Below, piece by piece: positions 11,151-20,574 of a stretch of DNA of 64,000 bases. Source of the stretch: Oopsacas minuta (Eukaryota; Porifera; Hexactinellida; Lyssacinosida; Leucopsacidae); the NCBI GenBank assembly GCA_024704765.1, contig JAKMXF010000343.1, positions 806,001-870,000 of the forward strand. Direction: 5' to 3'. A program made the position numbers and the translations under genes. The notes beneath the pieces were generated by a model. That model was given only the letters and a program-made list of their open reading frames with translations, was not told the origin of the DNA and searched no databases. Position 1 is the first letter of the stretch. Every line of letters starts with the position of its first letter.

Positions 11151-12455
11151 CGAGGGTCAGTTCAAAATTTTTGTTGTACAAATGTTCCATTTTGTCTTCA
11201 ATCAAATAAATACAACACTATATACTTAGATATATAATGACTCTACAATTAATTTGAGCTATATTCAACACATATTTCCTGAGTAACGCTATTTTATCCA
11301 TAAGCCTATATACAGATTTTATTATTACTGAATGGAACCGGAAAGAAGGGATTTTAGAGCCATGATGTTTTATGACTTTATGCGTAAGATATCAGTGGAG
11401 CAGAGTCATGATAACTTGGTGGGAGCTTTCCAAGATCAAGCTCCATCTAAGTGTACAATGGAGCGTTGGTATCTAGATTTCAGGAGGGAGAGAACGTCAT
11501 TACAAGATGAGGCTAGGTCTGGGCAACCGTCAACCGCCGTCACTCCAGAGACTATTGCTGCTGCTGAGACATTAATCAAAGAGGATAGTCGCATTAACTA
11601 TGAGCAGTTTGCTGAGACCCTAAAGATCGGGAAGGCCACCATCAATACTATTCTACATGATTATCTTGGTGTCAGAGGGCTTTTGGCCCGATGGATCCCT
11701 CATAATCTCTCTGAAATGCAATTAGAGGCAAGGGTAGAATGGTGCAAGTTTATGCTCAAGAAATTTAAAGGAGGAGAGTCTAAACGAGTTTACGAAATAC
11801 TAACATGTGATGAGACATGGATCTATCAGTACGATCCCGAAACAAAGCGGCAATCTTCAATCTGGGTGTTTCCTGGCGAAGATCCCCCTGTTAAAGTTCG
11901 CCGGGCTCGCAGCGTTGGAAAGAAGATGGTGGCTGCTTTTTCTGTAAGACTGGCCCAGTAGCAATAATTCCTCTCGAGGATCGTCGTACCGTCAATGCTG
12001 ATTGGTACATTAACAATTGCCTGGCCAAGGCTTTCGAAGCTTGGAGTTTTCGTCGCCCTAAGACCGGTATTAGAGGACTTCTCCTTCACCACGATAATGC
12101 ATCTGCACACATAGCAGCCAAAACATTGGACTTCCTGGCTGGAAATTCGGTCCAGTTGGTATCGCATCCACCTTACAGTCCAGATTTAGCTCTATGCGAC
12201 TTTTCTTGTTCCCAACAATCAAGGAAAAGTTCCGTGGAATAAGATTTGAGAGTCCTGAAGAGGCTCGTCTGGTATTTGAAGAGGCCCTTTGGAGCCTGCC
12301 AGAGGAAAAGTGGCATAGTTGTTTCGACAGTTGGTTTCATCGTATGCAACTTTGCATAGATTGTTGTGGTCGTTACTTTGAGAAACTGTGAAAGTTTGAT
12401 TAAATTTGTTATCATATTTTTTGTGTACGACAAAACTTTGTCATAATAGAGTTCG
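11151..12455 (+). mobile_element. mariner element, about 1.3 kb
   Basis: The left end CGAGGGTCAGTTCAAAA is preceded by TA at 11149-11150 and has the form of a mariner TIR. The right end is weaker: the complement of 12420-12455 (ACAAAGTTTTGTCGTACA) resembles the inner part of the left TIR, but no clean TA duplication is visible, so the right boundary is approximate. Confidence 0.65.
11332..12391 (+). pseudogene. mariner transposase, one frameshift
   Basis: The first 209 codons are open. They carry the DNA-binding half (MERWYLDFRRE, DEARSGQP, LLARWIPHNLSE) and the first catalytic segment as CDETW, where the family usually has GDETW. A frameshift at about 11940-11950 moves the protein into another frame. 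That frame continues to the stop at 12391 with GLLLHHDNASAH (second aspartate) and PPYSPDLALCDFFLFP (third aspartate), the DD34D arrangement of mariners, and ends in the usual C-terminal ..CIDCCGRYFEKL. Total length of about 350 residues is normal for the family. Apart from the frameshift the catalytic residues are present, so this is a fairly young dead copy. Confidence 0.88.
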
Positions 12456-12541
12456 GCGTTCCAGAGTTATAATAGTGACTATGGATGGCATATTTTGGCA
12501 ATATTCACCTATAACTTGAAATTGACAAAAGGCACGGATTA

Positions 12542-14705
12542 CACAGGTCAAAAAAAATATTTCTATCTCTTGGCTCAGATTGTTGGAGTGTTTTTAGGGT
12601 ATATCGGGGTTGCTATATCCGAAAGTACTATTAGTTTTGCTGAATTAGCTCTAGTTTTCTAGATATTACACAACCTTAAATTTGAAGGTAATACTACAAA
12701 TATTTTCGGTTTGTATGTTTATATCAACATTTAAAACTATTTGTCCACAACATAGAACCTTTTATGGATTCAAAACGCATTAGACGTTGTTGCCTCAATG
12801 ATCCCGATGTCTTTCGCTATATTTGTGGTGAATATATGGCAAAGGAATATCGTCTTAATATTAGAGATATCAGCAAAATAGCTTATCAAGCTTACTTTGG
12901 TTTAAATTAAGCGATCAGGATAAGTCATGGCGCCCTCACAAAGTGTACAAATATTGCATAGAAACCCTCCGCCTATGGACCCAAGGAAAAGCCAAATCCA
13001 TGAAGTTTGGGGTACCAATGGTTTGGCGAGAGCCCAAGAACCATCATGATGATTGCTACTTCTGCATGGTTAAAATGTCTGGATGGAACCAGCAGAAAAG
13101 AATTCGTGGCATTATACTGACATACATTCTGCAAGACGCCCAATTCCACACTGCAGCGAAATTCAGGTGCCTGTTTTTACATCCTTAGCTGATACTGCGT
13201 TTACTGAGGCAATTGATGAATCGTCGGACAGCATTTACAGCAGCAATAGCTGTAATGAGTTGTTACAAATAAGTAAAGCGGAGCCTTTCACACAGGGGCA
13301 GCTCGACGACTTAGTGAGAGACTTAGGCTTGTCAAAAGATGCTTCAGAGTCCTGGCTTCCCTTCTCAGCGAACACCATGTTCTCCACAGTGAAGCTAGGA
13401 TAACTTATTACCGACGCAGAGGCGAAGAACTTATTCGCTATTTCAGTGAAGAAGGCGGTTTCGTGTTTTGTAATAACATCCCAGGACTTCATTCAGCAAT
13501 TGGACTGTCCCAATACAATCCAAGTGAGTGGCGTTTATTTATCGACAGCTCTAAACGGAGTCTAAAGTGCGTGTTGCTGCATAATGGTAACAAATTTGCC
13601 TGTGTTCCGATGTGACATTCAGTAATCTTGAAAGAGCACTATGCAACTGTAAAGATGGTCCTACAAAAGCTGTGTTATGATGAACACAACTGGATCGCGT
13701 GTGTGGACTTGAAAATGGTCAATATCCTGCTAGGACAGCAAAGTGGTTACACTAAATACCCATGCTTTCTTTGTTTGTGGGACAGCAGGGCGGATGAGGT
13801 GCACTGGGAAAAGAAGAACTGGCCAGTTTGTCAAAAGATTGTCGTTGGGGAAAAGAATATCATTAATGAGCCAATAGTTAGCCGTGACTGTATCATCCTA
13901 CCACCACTACATATCAAGTTGCGACTGATGAAACAATTCGTAAAGGCATTGAACAAAGATGGTACCTGTTTCAATTACCTCTGCTCAGTATATCGTGGTC
14001 TGAGTATCGAAAAACTTAAAGCAGGAATTTTTGATGGGCCACAAATCAGAAACTGATAAAAGATGAAGAATTCGCCTCACACATGACTGGAGTTGAGGCT
14101 GCCGCGTGGTATTCCTTTGTTGATGTTGTAAAGGGATTGTTAGGCAACACCAAAGTGGCTAACTACCATAATCTGGTCAAAGGCATGCTCAAGAACTTCC
14201 ACAGTCTGGGAACCAGAATGAGCATAAAACTCCACTATCTCTATAGTCATTTAGAGAGATTCCCTGAAAATCTTGGTGATTTAGCGAAGAACAGGGCGAG
14301 CGATTCCACCAAGATATCAGGACTATGGAGAAACGGTACCAAGGAAGATGGGATGCTCACATGTTGGCAGATTACTGCTGGAGCCTTATGCGTGATTGCC
14401 CCCAAGAACCTCACAAGAGGAATTCGTATAAGAGAACATTCGTTCATGATTGATAAGTATTCAGATTATGTTATATCTCAAATTATCTGCTTCTTACGTA
14501 CGTTCAATTCTAGTTATAAGGTAATACATACATACTATATGGTATCAGTGAACACAGATTCACGGATGCTGAAAAACATAATTTTACAATATCACGAAAA
14601 GTAGAGCCAATTGACCAGAACTAGTGCCATTTTTGAACTCAGTGACCCCGATATACCCTAGAAATAGTTTCAACTTATCAGCCAAGAAAATGTTGTTGGC
14701 CAGTG
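12542..14705 (+). mobile_element. Family X transposon copy 1: TIRs of about 125 bp, TTA duplication
   Basis: The left end (12542-12670) and the complement of the right end (14575-14705) align over about 125 bp. Shared blocks include CTTGGCT, TTCTAGGGTATATCGGGGT (with T for C once), a GTACTA/GCACTA block, TAGCTCTA/TGGCTCTA and GATATT. The outer ends read CACAGG and CACTGG. TTA flanks both sides (12539-12541 and 14706-14708). Ends starting CAC and a 3-bp duplication recall the CMC (CACTA/Mirage/Chapaev) group; that placement is inference. The single coding region inside is listed separately. Confidence 0.65.
12764..14453 (+). pseudogene. Family X putative transposase, copy 1, broken
   Basis: Homologous to copies at 34759-36423 and 57424-59139. 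Order of parts: an N-terminal cysteine segment (DVFRYICGE); PMVWREPKNHHDDCYFCMV with a second cysteine pair; LDDLVRDLGLSKD; LFIDSSKRSLKCVLLHNG, with a conserved aspartate; CVDLKMVNILLGQQSG, where the other copies suggest GDLK; the cysteine pair CFLCLWDSRA; LPPLHIKLRLMKQFVKAL; GPQI; and MSIKLHYLYSHLERFPENLG. After a frameshift near 14280 comes EEQGERFHQDIRTMEKRYQG, ending at 14453. The FID..GD/VD..CxxC..SEEQ layout is compatible with a CMC-like DDE nuclease, but I did not verify this. Several stops and frameshifts; dead. Confidence 0.7.
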
Positions 14706-15678
14706 TTATATGTACCTTGGGCCCAGGCGGACACCAACCATAGGTTCTCTTGGCACGGTTTGCCATCGCATTATTCGTAAAAACATGGCAATTAAATGAT
14801 AATTAATCCACACAAATATCTCTGATACCTTCTATAATACATTTCCGGAGTTTAGACTACAGGAAATCTTTGCAAATATTATCATATCATTTGAATTATT
14901 TCGGACCTGATTCAAGGGCATATCATTAGCACTAATCTAACCTTAAAGCTCCATTTTATAACCCGATTTGCTCAAAATCCCAATAACTTCCTTGAACGTA
15001 AATTTCGATAAAAATATAAATAAACTAGAATCCTTGACAGATAATGATGGTAATTCTAATATTCAGCAAGTTGAAACAAATTACTAGTAAATACTTTGTC
15101 TTCTGGATCAGCAAAAGAAAAGTGATAGTGCTAAAGTGACCGTTATCTCTGTAGTTCAGGTACTATTCCGCCGTCTGGTGAATTTGTATGGGCACCTTAT
15201 GTACTCGGGGCATGGGCGACCACCCAGTCCGCTCCCATTTAATCTTCCACTGTATAGCAGCCTTCAACACACTAGCCAAATCATTTTACAGAAATAAACT
15301 CGGGCCTCTCTTATCCGGACCTTCGAGATACGGACGTCTACATCAGAAGGGGACAATTTTTCCAAAAGGTATGTAGTTAATTTGACAAATTTTCATAAAT
15401 TTTCATTAGAACAGAGGTGGTTTTACTTGTAATTTCATATCTAAAACTTTCTTTGTAACTATAACCGATATAACATCTGGATTCGTCAATTCATTGCCCG
15501 ATATCCTATAATTTAATCTCCCATTGGCAATAGAGTTATTTCTGAGATCCGGAAAAATCCTGATTTTCGGACACCATTTAGTTCGACACTGCTAGGAGTA
15601 TATTAAGCGGCCAGAAAATATCTCGGAGTTTCTTATAGGATAAGAATTACAAAACGCATATAAATAGATTATCCATAC
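14706..15678. other. Gene-free stretch with a possible pogo-type relic
   Basis: No coding region recognised. Between about 15290 and 15596 there are phrases typical of pogo-type ends (CTCTTATCCGGACC near 15308; its counterpart GATCCGGAAAA near 15546; a right end CGACACTG near 15583), but I could not align the two ends convincingly. Confidence 0.35.
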
Positions 15679-15787
15679 TTGTTGGGATTCTATTTTTCTC
15701 TCCTCAAAGAGTCTCTGTCTTTGTAACTCCAACTTTTTAATCTCCAAATCCTTTTCATCCTCAGTACGAATAGTCACTCTGTCTTCC
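15679..15787 (-). CDS. MFAP1: MFAP1-like host gene, internal exon
   Basis: The exon is bounded by an acceptor (TTTGTAATTAG before 15787) and a donor (CAACAA|GTATGG after 15679). It is 109 bp: its first base completes the lysine codon begun by the exon ending at 24730, then EDRVTIRTEDEKDLEIKKLE, then LQRQRLFEERKIESQQ. This is the KKDRVTVQERE.. region of MFAP1, a spliceosome-associated protein needed for pre-mRNA splicing, acting in the nucleus. It is a charged, coiled-coil-like helix. The intron upstream is 8,942 bp and holds the nested foldback/Tc1 complex. No further exon was found below 15679, so the strongly conserved C-terminal half is missing from view. The gene name rests on recognised sequence, not a search. 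Confidence 0.72.
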
Positions 15788-16975
15788 CTAATTACAAATT
15801 CATTGTTAACTCATAATTCATAATTCAAATTAAACGAGCGGTTCATAACGTGGGGTGGGTGAAGTTGTATAGCTCACTCACTCTCCTCGACATCCCTGCT
15901 GCCATTGGAACCAATATCAACGTCTAAGAATCAGTCATCAGCATTTACTAGAGCCAATAATATGATGCTAGACATGTTCTTGTAGTTGAAGTAATAACAT
16001 AACAGTGATACAACATATGGATACAACAATGAAATCAAGTATATATTCTAAGTCCCAAGGACACTGTCCTAACCGTGATCCTGACACTTATTAAATTTCA
16101 GTAGAGTTAGAACGCTAATCTAGTAGGCATTTCTCATTAGTTATTACTCTTCTCTTGTTAAGTCAATTACGATAGGTTTGCTTGGTAAATTTGTATACTA
16201 TTTCCCTTTACATGATTTTCTTTTAGTACTTCGCCTATAGCACAAAATGTTTCAGGAATGATTTGTCCAATAGTCTGTGCTGGGACTCGGGATAAAAACT
16301 TAATACCCACATAAGTTTCGCATAAAGCCAATTAATTTCTAATTTGAACAGTAGTGTATAAAAGTAGTTTACTTGGAATTAGAAGATACTAGGGGTAGAA
16401 ACTAAAGCATTATTTCAAACTGAATATACTTCTATAACTTGATCTATCGATTAAAGAAATTTTTTCATCAATTGATGAAATGCAGTTTATGACTCGATTC
16501 TTCATCCAATCCTCAACAAGGTGATTCTTAGCATAAGTTGGAGGATTAAATGTGATCTCGGACGAAGTAGAATACTCAAGAATGTGCAAATAAGAATACG
16601 TGTTTTGAACATTTAATATATTTCCCAATTAGCATTACATACCTAATAACACCGAAAACTAGTACGCTTATAGAACACGAAAAGGATATTACCATGCAAC
16701 ATTGTTGTTTACAACTAATTCGTATACAGCAAAGTTCCGTGCATGCTACCTTATTGAAAACAACAAAGTTGCATCATTTTCTTCCTAGTAAAGTAAGAAT
16801 GTTCCAGGAATGTAAAAACTTTCCAGTTTAAAAATTGTCCTAACCCTATAGAGTGACCCCTTGTACGATGCCGCTATGCTAGCTGAGTCTATTTATAACC
16901 ATATCGACCCTCTAAGGTATAATTTAAAAATATTTTACCATATAGTCCACTAAGGACTCCAAACATTATTATATA
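15788..16975. other. MFAP1-like intron, no feature seen
   Basis: AT-rich sequence without recognisable coding regions or transposon ends. The minus-strand frame at 16410-16628 has no protein-like features. Confidence 0.5.
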
Positions 16976-17049
16976 CAGTCAGGGGACAAAAGTATTCGAA
17001 CACACAAATATATTGTCATAAATTGTATACTCTTTCCCGCTCCTTTATA

Positions 17050-18387
17050 CAGGGTGTAACAAAAATATTGTTGTTTTATATCATGAATCAAACGTAAGCA
17101 AAATACTACAATTATTACATTATTATTTCCCAATATAGTCTCCTTGTCTTTCTAATACGAGTGCTACTCGCCTGGGCATACTGGAGACCATATTTGCAAA
17201 ACATCTCCTGAAATACCACTCCATGCCTTTTCCAAATTTTTGACGAGGTTATTCATGGTGCTTGCTTGCTCAAACTCTTCCACTTTGTCTTTCAGTATTG
17301 ACCATAAGTTATCAATGTGATTGAGGTCAGGTGAGTTCCAAGCGATTCCGCTTTCTGCCAAAACGCTGGAAGATTCTGTTTGCACCATTCTTGCGTTAGT
17401 TTGGCCGTATGAGCGGGAGCCCCGTCTTGCATAAAAATTATCTCGGACATCTTTGAAGTCGTGGCCCGCTGTAAAACCGATCCATTTTTTGCTCTTCTAT
17501 CGATTGCATCTTTGCAAGATCCAGCCAAAATCTTCGTACGATAGTACTCTCCATTAATAGTTTGCCTCTGAGGTATAACATGCAACTTAGATAGGGCTTG
17601 GTGAGGCATCATGCCCCAAACTTGAATTTTCGCAGGAAATTTTATCTTTGTGCAGGGTTCGATTGAACCAGAATCCTTGCTCCAACCGCGGTCATTCTGT
17701 ATGTTTGTGGTAGGAAACAATTCGAATGGAGATTCATCCGACCACAGAACTATATTCCAATCCTCTACAGTCCAACCTTGTGTTTCTGCGGAAATTCGAT
17801 CTGGTTTTTCTTCATTTTCAAGGTCAATCGCGGCCTTTTCGGCCTTTTAAATGGCGCAGTATCTAGAGACTTTCTCAAATACGATGTACAAAGGTGTGAG
17901 AGATATCACAACCCCTTCTCGTTAATCTCAGAGCTAGCTTTCGTGTAGATTGCCTTCTCTTCCCCAAAGACTTTGCTATGACATTTTCGCAACTCTATCA
18001 ATTTTCGGCGGACGTCCAGAATTAGGCTTTGATTCTATTGGAAATCCCAATTTATCGTTACGCCCCTATCTCTGAACTGATCAAATGTTGACATTCAACA
18101 CTTGAGCAACCTTTTTAGGCATTTCTCCTGCTTTAAGCATCCCCAATGCCTGAGATCCTAAAGATAATCCGTAATCCTGGACATTCATATCACAACAATT
18201 AGGTAAAAATTTCCAAAATGACGAAAAGAATTCCAAAATATATTAATGTAAGATTTGACTTCACTCGAGTTTAACTAAGCAATATAAAACATATTTACTG
18301 AGAGAAATCAATAGCGAGGATTGCATACGAATGTGGAATTTGAATTCATGTATATTAAAATGACGACAATACTTTTGTTACACCCTG
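17050..18387 (-). mobile_element. Tc1-type element A, nested in the foldback left arm
   Basis: TIRs start CAGGGTGTAACAAAA on both ends and continue A[AG]TATTGT[TC]GT. TA flanks at 17048-17049 and 18388-18389. Comparing the interrupted left arm with the intact right arm of the foldback shows that the insertion site was a TA in ..CTCCT..TATATTGTG. Length is 1,338 bp. Confidence 0.9.
17123..18188 (-). pseudogene. Tc1-type DD37-class transposase A, broken
   Basis: Related to the intact protein at 19001-20071 throughout. It starts MNVQDYG at 18188, then passes through frames with several stops: SGRPPKIDR, TVEDWNIVLWSDESPFELF (first aspartate, about 17740), KFPAKIQVWGMM, FMQDGAPAHTAKLTQEWC (second aspartate, about 17420), and WNSPDLNHIDNLWSIL, where the third acidic residue is aspartate instead of glutamate. 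The end, VALVLERQGDYIGK, stops at 17123 after another frameshift. The copy is dead and the changed third residue confirms long decay. It sits inside the host intron in the same orientation as the MFAP1-like gene. Confidence 0.85.
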
Positions 18388-18799
18388 TATTGTGTAGTCT
18401 AGATTCGTACTGCTATCTAGTAATTTGTATAGAATAACATATGTTTTTCACGAATTTCAAAAAAATATTTTCGATTTACACTTTTTGAAGGTGTTAATTA
18501 TTATTAATTATTGGATAATTATTGATAATCAAAATATGTGGTAATTCAAAGCCTATTCAGAATCTATAATTTGACTTGATATTTGAATTCTACGTAGGCG
18601 AGTTACCCCAGATGGAAATTTCCAATCGGATTGAACAATTTTTACCAGAGTTATAGATGAACTTCAATTTGTGCCATTTGTGCCACCTTTTGCCCAAGGT
18701 GGTACAAGTGGCCGCTACCAAGAGGTTATTTTGTAATTCAAGGGTTAGCATAGTCATATCATTTGAATATATTACTTCGACTTATTCCTCCTAACCCTA

Positions 18800-20145
18800 C
18801 AGGGTGTTTCAAAAGTCTTGGTACCTATTCTAATGAAACCATCTATCTAGTTCATCAATGTAAATACTGTTAGATCTGAGTACTATCTTATTATAATGTC
18901 AGTTCAAGTATTCTAACGCATTATTCACCCTAATACCTTATATATTGTCGATAATCACAATTTTTTTTCGTTTTTTTTGTAATTCGTAAACACTAGAATA
19001 ATGAATGTCGGAGATCATGGAATTGCAGTCCGTTCTAAAGCAATAGGGATGCTGGAAGCTGGTGTATCACAGAAAGATGTTGCTCTGAGGTTAGGTGCTG
19101 GATTACGTTCCATTAAAAGATGGTGGGCAGCAGCTAAATGTGGTCATTCATTGGAGACAAAGGCAAGGTTTGGCCGTCCGAAAACTCTAAATCGGGCCGC
19201 TAAGATAGTAATAGCGAAATCTTTGGAGAAACGAAGACATTCAACCCGAAATATAGCCAAGAGCTTAGCCGAAAAGGGCTATTCTGCTTCTTTTTCGACT
19301 GTCTATCGACATCTGACAAAAAGTCTTGGTGCTAGAGCATTCAAACGGCCCCAAATCCCGCGAATTACTGAAAGGATCAAGGGAAATTGGCTTTTGTTCG
19401 CCCACAAGCATAAGAATTGGACTACTGAAGATTGGAGAAAGGTTCTTTGGTCGGACGAATCGCCCTTCGAACTATTTTCAACACCAAATCGACAGAACGA
19501 TAGAGTGTGGAGCAAAAATGGCAAAGATATCAGCCCAGTTTTCAAGGTGAAATTTCCTGCTAAAGTCATGGTATGGGGCATGATGTCATACCGTGCCTTG
19601 TCAGAAATGCACATAATTCCTCAAAAGCAATCTGTAGACGCAGCATATTACCGTGATAATATACTAGGAGTTACTTGTCTTGATGCCATTAGCCGTTCTT
19701 CTAAAACAGGTAGCATTGTGGAAAGATCAATGTTGTTAAACATGTCGGATTTTTTATTCATGCAGGACGGTGCTCCAGCACACACGGCTAAAGCTACGCA
19801 AGAATGGTGCACAAACAATTTCCCCCGCTTTTGGAAGAAAGGCGAGTGGCCAGCCAACTCTCCTGACCTAAATCCTATCGAGAATTTATGGTCTATATTA
19901 GCTGATAGAGTGGATAAGTTAGGTCAAGTTAACACAATTGATAACCTAATTCAGAACCTCAAATTGGCCTGGATCAGTATTGATGTGGATATTTTAAATA
20001 ATTTAGTTAGTGGCATGTCTGATAGGATTAGAAAAGTAATAGAATTGCATGGTGATTATATTGGCCAATAAAATCGATAGTGTGTGTATGATATGTAGTA
20101 TATAATTTACGTTACTCGAGGTGCCAAGACTTTTGAAACACCCTG
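18800..20145 (+). mobile_element. Tc1-type element B, nested near the foldback centre, intact frame
   Basis: The TIR CAGGGTGTTTCAAAAGTCTT is identical at both ends, continuing GG[TC]ACC. TA flanks at 18798-18799 and 20146-20147. Length 1,346 bp. It carries an uninterrupted transposase and is inserted close to the loop of the foldback element, so it arrived after that element. Confidence 0.93.
19001..20071 (+). CDS. Intact Tc1/mariner-superfamily transposase, DD37E
   Basis: This 356-residue ATG-to-stop frame would cut and paste its own element in the nucleus. Residues 1-50 form the first helix-turn-helix (IGMLEAGVSQKDVALRLG); FGRPK at 58-61 is the GRPR-like hook; residues 65-115 form a second helix-turn-helix (STRNIAKSLAEKGYSASFST). 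The catalytic core has D152 (LWSDESPFELF), D256 (FMQDGAPAHTA) and E294 (NSPDLNPIENLW). There are 37 residues between D256 and E294, so the signature is DD37E, not the DD34E of classical Tc1. All three catalytic residues, both TIRs and the TA duplication are present. It is the one transposase in the window with no visible lesion, so it could be, or recently have been, active; activity is inference. Confidence 0.93.
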   Translation: MNVGDHGIAVRSKAIGMLEAGVSQKDVALRLGAGLRSIKRWWAAAKCGHSLETKARFGRPKTLNRAAKIVIAKSLEKRRHSTRNIAKSLAEKGYSASFSTVYRHLTKSLGARAFKRPQIPRITERIKGNWLLFAHKHKNWTTEDWRKVLWSDESPFELFSTPNRQNDRVWSKNGKDISPVFKVKFPAKVMVWGMMSYRALSEMHIIPQKQSVDAAYYRDNILGVTCLDAISRSSKTGSIVERSMLLNMSDFLFMQDGAPAHTAKATQEWCTNNFPRFWKKGEWPANSPDLNPIENLWSILADRVDKLGQVNTIDNLIQNLKLAWISIDVDILNNLVSGMSDRIRKVIELHGDYIGQ

Positions 20146-20574
20146 TAGTTGATTTCCTTGTTGTGGCGCTTTTTCCTGCCACTTGTGTCACTTTTTTCAA
20201 GAAGAGGCACAAGTGGCACAAATTGAAAGTCTTTTATAGCTTTGGTAAAATTGTTCAATCACATTGAAAATTTTAATCTAGGGTAACTCGCACATGTAGA
20301 ATTCAAATATCAAGTCATAAATTATTGATTCTTAATAGGTTTTGAACTACCACATATTTTGATTATTAATAATTATCTAATCGTTATTAATAATGAACAC
20401 CTTCAAAAAGTGTAAATCGAAATTATTTTTTGAAATTCTTGACAAACATATATTATTCTATGCAAATTACTAGATAGCAGCTACGAATATAGACTACACA
20501 ATATATAGGAGCGGGAAAGAGATACAATTTATGACATTATATTGGTGTGTTCGAATACGTTTGTCCCCTGACTG

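Larger units (their letters stand above)
16976..20574. mobile_element. Foldback element split by two nested Tc1-type elements
   Basis: The outer ends are inverted repeats starting CAGTCAGGGGACAAA, flanked by TA (16974-16975 and 20575-20576). Removing the two inner elements with their TA duplications (17050-18389 and 18800-20147) leaves about 911 bp. The left arm (16976-17049 joined to 18390 onward) pairs with the complement of 20574 down to about 20180 over about 380 bp, with scattered mismatches. Only the middle is unpaired. The ends are Tc1-like, so this looks like a non-autonomous long-hairpin relative of a Tc1 family. Confidence 0.85.

Noticed and set aside
15290-15596. pogo-type MITE
   Set aside because: Terminal phrases look right but the two ends do not align well and no TA duplication is clear.
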